A DNA stretch of 64,000 nucleotides, from NCBI RefSeq assembly GCF_032854445.1, contig NC_088298.1, positions 9,227,504-9,291,503 on the forward strand. The letters run 5' to 3'. This DNA is from Liolophura sinensis (Eukaryota > Mollusca > Polyplacophora > Chitonida > Chitonidae). Each line of letters opens with the position of its first letter. Positions within the stretch are counted from its first letter, which is position 1. Of the stretch, positions 47,930 through 58,995 are shown one piece after another. A program made the position numbers and the translations under genes. The notes under the pieces are model-generated. The model saw nothing but the letters and a program-made list of their open reading frames with translations. It did no database searches and was not told the DNA's origin.

Positions 47930-50418
47930 GTGTTTACGCTCGCCTTCTTATCTTACACTCACTCACAGCTTTGATCCTCAAAGCACTCACGTAGCATACC
48001 AAGAGTAAGACATTATGCTTACCTTCTTATCTTACACTCACTCACAGCTTTGATCCTCATAGCACTCACGTAGCATACCAAGAGTAAGACATTATGCTCA
48101 CCTTCTTATCTTACACTCACCCATAGCTTTGATCCTCATAGCACTCACGTAACATACCAAGAGTAAGACATTATGCTCACCTTTTTATCTTACACCCACC
48201 TATAGCTTTGATCCTCATAGCACTCACGTAACATACCAAGAGTAAGACGTTATGCTCACCTTCTTATCTTACACTCACTCACAGCTTTGATCCTCATAGC
48301 ACTCACGTAGCATACCAAGAGTAAGACATTATGCTCACCTTCTTATCTTACACTCACCCATAGCTTTGATCCTCATAGCACTCACGTAACATACCAAGAG
48401 TAAGACATTATGCTCACCTTTTTATCTTACACCCACCTATAGCTTTGATCCTCATAGCACTCACGTAACATACCAAGAGTAAGACATTATGCTCACCTTC
48501 TTATCTTACACTCACTCATAGCTTTGATCTTCATAGCACTCACGTAACATACCAAGAGTAAGACAATATGCTCACCTTCTTATCTTACACTCGCCTATAG
48601 CTTTGATCCTCACAGCACTCATGTAGCATACCAAGAGTAAGACATTATGCTCACCTTATCTTACACTCCCTCATAGCTTTGATCCTCATAGCACTCACGT
48701 AGCATACCAAGAGTAAGACATTATGCTCACCTTCTTATCTTACACTCACCCATAGCTTTGATCCTCATAGCACTCACGTAACATACCAAGAGTAAGACAT
48801 TATGCTAACCTTCTTATCTTACACTCACCCATAGCTTTGATCCTCAAAGTACTCACGTAGCATACCAAGAGCAACACATTATGCTCACCTTCTTATCTTA
48901 CACTCACCCATAGCTTTGATCCTCATAGCATTCATGTAGCATACCAAGAGCAAGACATTATGCTCACCTTCTTATCTTACACTCCCTCATAGCTTTGATC
49001 CTCATAGCACTCACGTAACATACCAAGAGTAAGACATTATGCACACCTTCTTATCTTACACTCACTCACAGCTTTGATCCTCAAAGTACTCACGTAGCAT
49101 ACCAAGAGTGAGAAATTATGCTCACCTTCTTATCTTACACTCACCTATAGCTTTGATCCTCATAGCGCTCATGTAGGATACCAAGAGTAAGACATTATGC
49201 TCACCTTCTCATCTTACACCCACCTATAGCTTTGATCCTCATAGCACTCATGTAGCATACCAAGAGTAAGACATTATGCTCACCTTATCTTACACTCACC
49301 CACAGCTTTGATCCTCAAAGCGCTCATGTAGCATACCAACAGTAAGATATAATGCCCACCTTCTTATCTTACACTCACTCATAGCTTTGATCCTCATAGC
49401 ACTCACGTAACATACCAAGAGTAAGACATTATGCTCACCTTCTTATCTTACACTCACTCACAGCTTTGATCCTCATAGCACTCACACAGCATACCAAGAG
49501 TGAGACATTATGCTCACCTCCTTATCTTACACTCACCTATAGCTTTGATCGTCATAGCGCTCATGTAGCATACCAAGAGTAAGACATTATGCTCACCTTC
49601 TTATCTTACACTCACCTATAGCTTTGATCCTCATAGCGCTCATGTAGCATACCAAGAGTAAGACATAATGCCCACCTTCTTATCTTACACTCGCCTATAG
49701 CTTTGATCCTCATAGCACTCACACAGCATACCAAGAGGAAGATGTTATGCTCACCTTCTTATCTTACACTCACCTATAGCTTTGATCGTCATAGCGCTCA
49801 TGTAGCATACCAAAAGGAAGACGTTATGCTCACCTTCTTATCTTACACTCACCTATAGCTTTGATCGTCATAGCGCTCATGTAGCATACCAAAAGGAAGA
49901 CGTTATGCTCACCTTCTTATCTAACACTCACCTATAGCTTTGATCGTCATAGCGCTCATGTAGCATACCAAGAGGGAGACGTTATGCTCACCTTCTTATC
50001 TTACACCCACCTATAGCTTTGATCCTCATAGCGCTCATGTAGCATACCAAAAGGAAGACGTTATGCTCACCTTCTTATCTTACACTCACCTATAGCTTTG
50101 ATCCTCATAGCGCTCATGTAGCATACCAAAAGGAAGACGTTATGCTCACCTTCTTATCTTACACTCACCTATAGCTTTGATCCTCATAGCGCTCATGTAG
50201 CATACCAAAAGGAAGACGTTATGCTCACCTTCTTATCTTACACTCACCTATAGCTTTGATCGTCATAGCGCTCATGTAGCATATCAAGAGCAAGACTTTA
50301 TGCTCACCTTCTTATCTTACACTCACCTATAGCTTTGATCGTCATAGCGCTCATGTAGCATATCAAGAGCAAGACTTTATGCTCACCTTCTTATCTTACT
50401 CACCTATAGCTTTGATCA
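47930..50418 (-). repeat. Minisatellite, 79-bp unit, about 31 copies, carrying the ROCO terminal-exon end
   Basis: The period is 79 bp (for example 48251 to 48330). On minus the unit contains a CTACGTGAGCGCTATGAG stretch that can be read LRERYE, followed by GATCAAAGCTATAG and then GTGAGT. The Death-domain exon just upstream on minus reads CTACGTGAGCGCTACGAG, then 20 bp including its stop codon, then the same GATCAAAGCTATAG and GTGAGT. So each unit holds the last codons of the gene plus a donor-like site, without the stop-bearing 20 bp. Variant blocks repeat in groups of three near 48024-48480, and a gaagacgt subtype dominates near 49720-50220. Confidence 0.95.
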
Positions 50419-50425
50419 TTTAACT

Positions 50426-50727
50426 CTATGATGATATCTCGTAGCGCTCACGTAGTGTATCAGCCAGGTCTGTCCTGTCCGCCTCCTGCAAAGCTGTCAG
50501 AACCTTCTCCGCGGCCTCCTCGCAGGGGGGCACCTCTCCATCCGTGGAGTCAGCGTGTTTTTCTCGCCAGTGGATAAGGGCGGTGAAGATCTGCTGGAAG
50601 GTACCGTAATTGTCCATGCGGATCTGGTTGAGCGTCTGCTGATTCATTCCCAGCAGCACTAACACCTGCTCCCACTCGAAGCTCAGGTTGGCGGCGATGT
50701 ACGACAAACCCTGGTCACTCAACAGTC
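50426..50727 (-). CDS. ROCO gene exon 4: Death domain and C-terminus
   Basis: The terminal coding exon of the LRR-Roc-COR gene, residues about 1058-1157. It begins after an acceptor (GAAATGTTTTCAG) in phase 1, matching the donor of exon 3, and ends at TAG (50426-50428). The encoded 100 residues have a Death-domain pattern: LLSDQGLSYIAANLSFEWEQ, then VLVLLGM, a long polar stretch, QQIFTALIHWREK, then EKVLTALQEADRTDLADTLR. Death domains mediate homotypic binding in apoptosis and innate-immune signalling, so this exon should tie the GTPase to an adaptor; the partner is unknown. The 79-bp minisatellite starts within 10 bp of the stop codon on the 3' side. Confidence 0.85.
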
Positions 50728-50779
50728 CTGAAAACATTTCAAATACCAAGATTTTACATGAACTAATAAAACATGCTAA

Positions 50780-51046
50780 TGATCATTTATTTATTTACTT
50801 GATTGGATTGTACGCCATACTCAAGAATATTTCACTTATAAGACCACGGCCAGCATTATTTATTTAATTACTTGATTGGAATTTTATGCCGTGCTCAACA
50901 ACATTTCACTTGACAGCAGTCAGCATTAAGATGGAAGGAATCAAGGCATTGCCCTGTTTAAACCCATGACCATCAGCAGGTTGGTCGCAGACCTTCCCAC
51001 GTAGGACTGGAAAGGAAGCCGTCATGAGCTGGATTTGAAGTCCTAC
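50780..51046 (-). mobile_element. SINE family A, two copies nested or tandem, in the last ROCO intron
   Basis: Two minus-strand tails (attatttatttacttgattg near 50785 and tatttaattacttgattgga near 50858) are each followed by the aagtgaaatattcttgag or aagtgaaatgttgttgag block. A single head-side body follows up to about 51046. A second copy probably inserted into the first near the ccataatgctggcc block. Confidence 0.75.
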
Positions 51047-51636
51047 GTTTAGTGTAGCAGACACTCAAAAAATGTGGTGATATAGTCAGGAATTTTTTTT
51101 TTCTTAAATTTTTTTCTTCACATTTTTTCTAATATGCATGAAGCTTGTTTATTTGCATGATTGCATTCATTTTGTCAATCCAAGCCCACTGCAATATAAA
51201 TCATGAATGTAATGAGACAATGCACTACTTTACACACGCTAAATTAAGTACACATATGTACCTGTTAGAGGAATGTTTTTACTACTGATCAGGATAGGTT
51301 GTTCATAATTTTTCTTGAACTACCTTCGAGAAAAAAAATATATATTTTACGAGATCCCTTTGTTGCAGATTAGGTTGGTTGGGCAAATTTAGAAATCCTA
51401 ACTTTTTTTTTAACTTAGGCACAAATTTTCAAATTTGTCATGAAAGTGTAAGACACATTCCTGTAAAGGTAAGCAACTTTTCTGAAGTGAAGATTGTAAC
51501 GTAAGTCTTTGTGATCCTGGGTCATAAGTAGTTACATAATTCAGTCTCAGTACAACTATCATGACGACCACACCTAATACACGAAATTACACAAGGACCC
51601 TTATCCAGCTGTTCAGCTGTGACTTCTAATCAGAGC
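51047..51636. other. Intron sequence of the ROCO gene
   Basis: AT-rich intron DNA between the SINE and the 68-bp array. No exon candidate found. Confidence 0.6.
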
Positions 51637-53571
51637 TTCCCCATGTGCTTAGTGGCCCTGGCCTTCTGCAGCAAGTCACACACCACTCTGCCAGTGCTGA
51701 CAGCCTACCCGTGCGCTCAGTGGCCCTGGCCTTCTGCAGCAAGTCCCACACCACTCTGACAGTGCTCACAGCCGACCTGTGTGCTCAGTGGCCCTGGCCT
51801 TCTGCAGCAAGTCCCACACCACTCTGGCAGCGCTCGCAGCCTACCCATGCACTCAGTGGCCCTGGCCTTCTGCAGCAAGTCCCACACCACTCTGACAGTG
51901 CTCACAGCCCACCCGTGTGCTCAGTGACCCTGGCCTTCTGCAGCAAGTCACACACCACTCTGGCCGTGCTCACAGACTACACGTGCGCTCAGTGGCCCTG
52001 GCCTTCTGCAGCAAGTCCCACACCACTCTGACAGTGCTCACAGCCGACCTGTGTGCTCAGTGGCTCTGGCCTTCTGCAGCAAGTCCCACACCACTCTGGC
52101 AGCGCTCGCAGCCTACCCATGCACTCAGTGGCCCTGGCCTTCTGCAGCAAGTCACACACCACTCTGACAGTGCTCACAGCCCACTCGTGTGCTCAGTGGC
52201 CCTGGCCTTCTGCAGCAAGTCACACACCACTCTGGAAGTGCTCACAGCCTACCCATGTGCTCAGTGGCCCTCACAGCCCACCCGTGTGCTCAGTGGCCCT
52301 GGCCTTCTGCAGCAAGTCGCACACCACTCTGACAGTGCTCACAGCCTACCCGTGTGCTCAGTGGCCCTGGCCTTCTGCAGCAAGTCCCACACCACTCTGG
52401 CAGTGCTCACAGCCTACCCGTGTGCTCAGTGGCCCTAACCTTCTGCAGCAAGTCACACCTCTCTGGCAGTGCTCACAGACTACCCTTGTGCTCAGTGGCT
52501 CTGGCCTTCTGCAGCAAGTCGCACACCACTCTGGCAGTGCTCACAGCTCACCCATGTGCTCAGTGGCCCTGGCCTTCTGCAGCAAGTCCCACACCACTCT
52601 GGCAGTGCTCACAGCTCACCCGTGCGCTCAGTGGCCCTAACCTTCTGCAGCAAGTCGCACACCTCTCTGGCAGTGCTCACAGACTACCCTTGTGCTCAGT
52701 GGCTCTGGCCTTCTGCAGCAAGTCACACACCACTCTGGCAGTGCTCACAGCTCACCCATGTGCTCAGTGGCCCTGGCCTTCTGCAGCAAGTCCCACACCT
52801 CTCTGGCAGTGCTCACAGCTCACCCGTGTGCTCAGTGGCCCTAACCTTCTGCAGCAAGTCACACACCACTCTGGCCGTGCTCACAGACTACCCGTGTGCT
52901 CAGTGGCTCTGGCCTTCTGCAGCAAGTCGCACACCACTCTGGCAGTGCTCACAGCTCACCCATGTGCTCAGTGGCCCTGGCCTTCTGCAGCAAGTCCCAC
53001 ACCTCTCTGGCAGTGCTCACAGCTCACCCGTGTGCTCAGTGGCCCTGGCCTTCTGCAGCAAGTCACACACCACTCTGGCAGTGCTCACAGCTCACCCATG
53101 TGCTCAGTGGCCCTGGCCTTCTGCAGCAAGTCGCACACCTCTCTGGCAGTGCTCACAGCTCACCCATGTGCTCAGTGGCCCTGGCCTTCTGCAGCAAGTC
53201 CCACACCTCTCTGGCAGTGCTCACAGCTCACCCGTGTGCTCAGTGGCCCTGGCCTTCTGCAGCAAGTCCCACACCTCTCTGGCAGTGCTCACAGCTCACC
53301 CGTGTGCTCGGTGGCCCTGGCCTTCTGCAGCAAGTCGCACACCACTCTGGCAGTGCTCACAGCCTACCCGTGTGCTCAGTGGCCCTGGCCTTCTGCAGCA
53401 AGTCGCACACCACTCTGGCAGTGCTCACAGCCTACCCTCATGCTCAGTGGCCCTGGCCTTCTGCAACAAGTTGCACAACACGCTGGCAGAGGTCATAACC
53501 TACCTGTGTGGTCAGTGGCACTGACCTTCTGTAGGAAATCAGACACTAATGTGGCAGTGGTCAGAACCTAC
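51637..53571 (-). repeat. Minisatellite, 68-bp unit, about 28 copies, seeded by ROCO exon 3
   Basis: It lies wholly inside the intron between exons 3 and 4. On minus each unit contains a stretch readable as VVWDLLQKARATEHTG, followed by GTAGGC. Exon 3 encodes VVSDFLQKVNATDHT and ends CACACAG before GTAGGT. The copy next to the exon (53504-53571) is closest to it (VSDFLQKVSATDHT with GTAGGT), the next (53436-53503) is intermediate, and more distant copies are homogenised. The period of 68 is not divisible by three, so plus ORFs cycle through frames and are not genes. Confidence 0.95.
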
Positions 53572-53649
53572 CTGTGTGGTCAGTAGCATTGACCTTCTGT
53601 AGGAAATCAGACACCACTTTGACATGTGTGCTAATATCATCCTGGAAAT
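53572..53649 (-). CDS. ROCO gene exon 3: short linker exon
   Basis: A 78-bp phase 1-1 exon, residues about 1032-1057, joining the COR region to the Death domain. It has an acceptor (TTTTTTTTCAG at 53650 and above) and a consensus donor ACACAG then GTAGGT. It encodes DFQDDISTHVKVVSDFLQK, then VNATDHT, an amphipathic, helix-like segment. It is called from splice sites, phase agreement with both neighbours and its amplification in the adjacent minisatellite. No independent homology is known to me. If splicing fails and the intron is read, TGA follows after three more codons. Confidence 0.75.
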
Positions 53650-53819
53650 CTGAAAAAAAATAACGAATCATCACTGAATCGTTTCATGGTCTCCATTATA
53701 CGTACTACAATCTTATAGAGCACAATTTAGCATAAATACAACACTCTGCCACCCCCAGCCAACCGCTTCTCACTGTTCCAGGACAACCAATTTTGTTAGG
53801 CAAGCACCTGAACTCTGAC

Positions 53820-53881
53820 CTAAGACTTAGCCTTTTGTCTACTGCAGCTCCCCCCCCCACCACCCACCCCACCCTGCCCCT
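53820..53881 (+). repeat. C-rich low-complexity tract
   Basis: Runs of C with CCACC and CACCC words (about 53850-53880) inside the intron between exons 2 and 3. Confidence 0.7.
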
Positions 53882-53974
53882 TCTGAAAAAGGTTCTGCTG
53901 TTCCCTGTCACAAGCAAAGGTCTTCAGTAAAAGGCATGAGAGCTTTTACAGCAATTATTTTTGACCGAATCAAT

Positions 53975-54170
53975 GGCATTCTATTTTGCACTCCAAAATA
54001 TTTCCCTTAAACAATGGTAATCAGTTTATGGGTGAAGGAAACTCAAGAAGCCAGAGTGAACCGCTGGCCATTGGCAAGATACTGACTAACATTCCCACAG
54101 ATTTTCGCTCAGAAAGCTACACACACATTTGTTTAGGCTTATGTGATTGAGATTTATCCCTGCATTTCCC
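53975..54170 (-). mobile_element. Old SINE D-like fragment in a ROCO intron
   Basis: Contains a tttcccttaaacaatggtaa block and the ccgctggccattggcaagat block, which resemble the D-like bodies elsewhere. Diverged. Confidence 0.4.
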
Positions 54171-54184
54171 CTAAACATCAATAA

Positions 54185-54247
54185 AAAATGATGAATAACG
54201 AATATTACTAATGATGAATAACAAATATTACTAATGATGAATAATAG
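54185..54247 (+). repeat. Tandem repeat, 25-bp unit, 2.5 copies
   Basis: aatgatgaataacgaatatt, then actaa, repeated with few changes. Confidence 0.85.
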
Positions 54248-54428
54248 CAGCTGTTCTGAATAATGTGAAATAAATGTTTACCCAGAAAATCAATCAAAAA
54301 CAATACTGCTTACAGTGCTTATGAAAAATATATATATAAGAAAAGCTGAATATCTCTGCAATATTGATGTCCTCTTTGGTTTTGTTTTGACTTTTGCTTC
54401 AAGGCTACAAAACATGCCTACACCGTAC

Positions 54429-57400
54429 CTTGGTCTAAAGAGTAGATAAAGCATGCTGGGATAGAGTCCTCCTCATCCTTAGGGCACTGGAAGTGGTAAA
54501 CCCCTCGGGGACAGCGAGCCTCGAATACATCCCCAGGGAAGACTGCAGGTGGGTCAATGCCTGCAATTATACAGTGAGGACAGACCGAGAAAAACTCCAC
54601 CCTGGCACACGGCCATTCTGTTAGGATTGCTACCATGTCTCGGCGTGGGTCCAGAACCAAGGACCACAACTCCTGCAAGTCACTTCCACGCACAGCCAGC
54701 GTGACATTGAAAAACTCATCTGACTTTTCTCTTGTCACCAGCATCTTGGAGCGATTCTTACGCGCAAAGATCCCGTCTTTCCAGTCCACCCTGTCAAATA
54801 TGTGTTTCTGCAGCCTCACAGAGAACTTTTCAAAGAAATTCGGAGGTCCTTTGTGTTGGAACTGGACGATCATTCTAAGCTCAACGGTATGAGCAGGTGT
54901 TTTCGCTGGCCACAGGGTCTCCACATTACTTGGGGTGTCCTCTGATAGAAACCAAGGGAAGTGCAGGACCTTCTGGGCCCAGATCAACTTTGTGCACCCC
55001 AAAGTCTTTGGGACTTCATAGCAGAGGTCGAACTTCAGCATAAGGGAGACAAACGTGTCGAGAGCATCGACTGAGAGGCGAAACTGGTGAAGGCAGAACT
55101 GGAGAAGTTCTACAGGCATCATACCTCTCATCAGAAATTCCTCCATTGCAAGGTCAAATCGCTGCTGGGACAGATTAACAATACGACCAAAGGTTTCCTG
55201 AAATTTCACCACCTCTTTGAAGTCATGCCTGAAAATGGCTCGCAACATCTCCACCAAAGTTTCCGGCCGATGAAAGACAATTCCATGGAGCTTGGGGTTT
55301 TCATGGTACCACACGATTTCACCTGTCGCGTGCAGGTACTTGAGAATTGTGGCCAGACTGGCGTCCATTGACCCACTGATCCCCATTACAGATTGTTTCA
55401 TGTCAGACATGACCTGCTGGAAGATCTCCATGGTTTGCTCCCATGACAGAATTTTGTCGGTTTTGCTCTGGATCGAAGACAGAAACTTTGCCCAAGCTGC
55501 AGGTAAAGTTTTCGAATCTGAACCTTTCATCTTAATGAGTAAATCTTCCCTGAATGACTCTACGCCCTGCAAATCTTCTGCACAGCTAAGGGTGTAGATT
55601 CTGTTTGGTAGTTTGATACGTGCGTTAAGCATCCTTTTTAGGTGTTCTACCCGCTCCATGGCACGCTCCACCTCGATGTTTGTGAAGCGCCCAGAGTAAC
55701 TCTCTCGCACCTCTGGGGAGCTTAGCAACTTCTCAAGCCGCTCTAACTCCGCTTTCATTCCCTGAAGTTTCTCATTTTCTTCTCTGTGCATCGTCTTCAG
55801 AATATTCTCATTCGCTTCCAAAATTTGTTCCTCTGAACAAAGATCGGCATGCGTTCCAACAACAACAACAGATGCTCCTGGAGCCCTGTCTGTGACAGCA
55901 TCGATCCAGTCACCCACCTGGTAATCGTAGCTGTCTGGTCTGAACTTGGAATAGTCAAACACAACTATATGCAGGGCTTCAGGGGTGAGGAACATGTGAT
56001 GTGCAGCAGAGTAGATGTGGTGCCCACCAAAGTCCAAGACCTGCACCCTCATGTCTGACTGCGGCTCCCAGAGATGGCGCTCCAAAACCCATGTTCGCTC
56101 ATGCTCTGCTGTCAGCTTGGAGTATCCAAGCAGCAGGGCATTTCGCAGACTGGTCTTGCCAGCCTTGCTGGCTCCAATCAAGATCATCTTTTTGCGATGA
56201 CACGCCTCGCTGACTCTGAGCTCCTTCAGGAATCTGAACAACCCAACTACTCCTTGGTCACAAATCTGTTGCGGTGGCTTCTTGAGAGAATTTCCCTGGA
56301 GGTACAGTCGTTTTGTAACCATCAGCTTTTCAAGGCGATCCAGCAACAGCGGTAGAGATTTCAGTTCATTGCACTGCAAGTTGAGCTCCTCCAAGTTGGA
56401 TAGCTTGTATATTTTCTCTGGGATTTCTTCCAGCTTGTTGTTAGACAAGACGATTCCTCTGAGAGCCCTGCATTCACAAATCTCCTTAGGCAGCCACTGC
56501 AGCTCATTCCGACAAATACTGAGGTGTTTCAGATTATGGAGCTTTCGGATCCGCGCTGGAATCTCCCTCAGATAGTTCTCGCTCAGTTCCAACTCTTCCA
56601 AGTTCTTCAGAAGGAAGAATTCATCTGGGAGTCGCAGCAATGCGTTCCTCTGCATGACGAACACACGGAGCTTTGCCAGGCCGCAGACCCCAGTTGGAAT
56701 TTCAGTGAAGTAATTATCACTCATATCTAGATGCCGCAGTTCTTTCAGACTGAACAAACCTGGAGGAATCACAGCCAAAAGCTTCATGGCACCTGTCAAG
56801 TTCAACGTCTGGAGTCTCGTGCATTTTGAAATTTCTGGCGACACATGTTTCAGCATATTGCCCTGCAGGCTCAGCGTCTGGAGTTTGGTGAGTTCTCCGA
56901 TGGCGTCAGGGAGCTCCTCGATCTTATGCCAGCTGAGATCCAATTCCGCGAGGTCTGGCAGCTGACAGATGGCATCGGGAACAGTGGTGAGTCCTCCCCG
57001 AGGATACCACTTTCCGGACAGGTTCAGTCGCTGCAGTCGTTGACAGTTCGTCAGCTCTTTTGGAATGCTTTCCAGTATGTTCCCGCTAAGGTTAAGGTGC
57101 CGCAGGTTGACCAACTCCCCAATTTCCGGGCCGATGAACGACAGGTCATTTTCGCTGACATCCAATTCTACCAACTGCTTCAGCCGGAACACAGACGAAG
57201 GAATCTGCTCCAGGCAGTTGAAAGTCAAGTTGAGCTTCTGTAAATCGTGACAATTAGAGAAAGAGTTCGGGAGTCGGTTGAGGTTGTTTCCTGTGGAGTC
57301 AAAAACAACCAGGCTGGACAGGCTTCCGAGTGCAGTGCCCCCTACTGGGAAAGACATCAACTTCATGAACGGGAGGTAAAGCTCCTCCAGCTCTAAGGTG

Positions 57401-57522
57401 TAGAGGATTTTGGGAATCCATCCTTTGTACTCGCCCTCTGGTACACTCAGAATCATTGAGCCCTTGGAGTTTTGTCGCAGGAAGGTCTTGAGCCTCTCAG
57501 CTGCTTGGCTAGACGTCCCCAT
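54429..57522 (-). CDS. ROCO gene exon 2, coding part: LRR-Roc-COR protein, MFHAS1-like
   Basis: The main coding exon: 1031 codons plus one base. Translation is placed at ATG 57522 (AAAAATGGGG context). An ATG 42 bp upstream lies inside the acceptor tract (CTGTCTGCAG, exon start 57547) and is rejected. Residues 40-430 hold some 15 leucine-rich repeats of about 23 residues. The Roc GTPase follows: P-loop GASKAGKT (450-457), G3 DFGG (497-500), G4-like THAD (557-560), G5-like SCAED (646-650), with a charged coiled-coil-like insert at 565-640. A COR region (about 660-1030) ends with CPHC (981-984) and two further Cys. The layout and the Roc/COR signature match vertebrate MFHAS1, which regulates Toll-like receptor and other inflammatory signalling. 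Without splicing the frame would stop at 54418; a CAAG/GTACGG donor at 54429 joins exon 3 in phase 1. The total model is 1157 residues. Confidence 0.95.
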
Positions 57523-57894
57523 TTTTACTCGTGACTGGAGTATAAGCCTGCAGACAGAAACCAAGTACCCAATAATGTCTTTATAAATGGAACTAATCTT
57601 ATTGATGTAATTAATTCACGCTTAACACTGAAAATGAGATCATTTTAATACAATGTATTTGACAATGGTGTGTGAATATCCCTCCTCAAGAGTTATGTTG
57701 TTTAGTCATTATATTTGACTGTTTGGCGGTGTGTATTTACTGAGACAAACCCAGACATGGAAAAATTGTGTGTAGGGTACATACATGTATGTGTGTGTGT
57801 GCATATGCTTATTATAGTACATACATGTACCTACTAGTACTAATGGCTGAGCTATGGCACAAATCATTCGTTAGAACAGGGCTACCATTAAACC

Positions 57895-57897
<3 letters not shown>

Positions 57898-57940
<43 letters not shown>
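57898..57940 (+). repeat. (TA)n microsatellite
   Basis: About 21 TA units within intron 1. Confidence 0.95.
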
Positions 57941-57944
<4 letters not shown>

Positions 57945-58141
57945 GTGAGGTTCATCAGTGCTATCACAGACTCCAAGTTACCAGGTAAAATTATCTACCT
58001 TTCCCACTAACCAGACCTGACTCAAACTCAGATCAAACCATGAAAAACTTAACACCAAGTTATAATACAGTAACCAGGAACATGTACATGTCAGTTAGTG
58101 TACCGACTTTAACATCTGTTTTTTTACTTTACTAACTGTAT

Positions 58142-58235
58142 TATTTATTTTTACCTCATTCTCAAGAATATTTCACTTATGGGAGGAAACTGTGCAGAGC
58201 CCGGGGGAAACCCACGAGCAACTGCAAGTTGGACT
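58142..58235 (-). mobile_element. SINE family A, internally deleted fragment
   Basis: On minus the cttgcagttgctcgtgggtt and cccccgggctctgc blocks join directly to ataagtgaaatattcttgag. Confidence 0.65.
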
Positions 58236-58282
58236 GTCAGATATGAAGAGAAAATCTCCAGTTCAGGTCTTATTTTGTTGGA

Positions 58283-58362
58283 ACACACGCTATGTAACAC
58301 ATGCTGTATGCTGAACACATGCTATGTAACACATGCTATGTAACACATGCTATGTAACACAT
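58283..58362 (+). repeat. Tandem repeat, about 16-bp unit, 4-5 copies
   Basis: Repeated acacatgctatgtaac with one irregular spacer copy. Confidence 0.85.
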
Positions 58363-58764
58363 TTACTTCCCTTGAATCGGATTCATTTACTTTAAGTGGA
58401 GTTTAGAAGTTGACAAGAGATAAATGGAACAAGACAATTACATATGAATAAAAACTTCTCCATTATTTAACACAACACGGCTGCCCTCATAGGCAACCTT
58501 TATTGACACTTTCAACTCTTCAAGCAAGTCCTCACTGCATAACTGATGTCACTCACACGATAACGCTGTTAGTATCGGCATCGAAACACAGAGTTAAATA
58601 AATCCGAAGTTGTTATTCGTAAGTAACTGAATCTGATTTAAGTCGGGTCTTCTTGATAAAACGAAAGACAGTAACTATTAAATTATTACTATATGTTGTC
58701 TATGTATTCTTTCATTAAAATGATCTCCTCAAAAATTATTTGAAGGTTGAGGAACATTTAAAAA

Positions 58765-58995
58765 TAGGGGGCCTCCGAGGCAGTTAGCACGATAACACAT
58801 CCCAAGTACCCAGGAGCCTCCCACTAATGCAGTTGCTAAGAATTCAAGTCCAGCTCATGCTGGCTTCCTCTCCGGCTGTAAGTGCGAAGATCTTCAGCAA
58901 CCTGTGGATGGTCATGGGCTTCTACAGGCTCTACCCAGTTACCTCCCACCATTATGATGGCCTAAAGTGAAATATTCTTGAATTTAAAACACCAA
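58765..58995 (+). mobile_element. SINE family A, full length but diverged
   Basis: The head gggggcctccgaggcagtta, the caagtccagctcatgctggc block, gatggtcatgggcttctaca and aagtgaaatattcttgaatt, with an unusual A/C-rich tail. Confidence 0.82.

Noticed and set aside
47930-50418. CRISPR-like array
   Set aside because: The repeats are contiguous with no unique spacers, in an animal-type genome; it is a minisatellite.
51637-53571. Array units as tandem mini-exons
   Set aside because: Only about 23 bp separates each exon-like part from the next, too short for a spliceable intron, and no good acceptor is present in the units.
52354-53586. 410-codon plus-strand ORF as a gene
   Set aside because: It is the 68-bp minisatellite in the last intron of the minus-strand ROCO gene; the protein cycles through three frames of the same unit.
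54635-57250. Plus-strand ORFs of 60-132 codons over the ROCO exon
   Set aside because: Antisense shadows of a long GC-richer coding exon whose minus frame has clear LRR, Roc and COR motifs.
57523-57564. Upstream ATG at 57564 as the ROCO start
   Set aside because: It lies in the polypyrimidine tract and acceptor of exon 2, so it would be intronic; the ATG at 57522 has better context.
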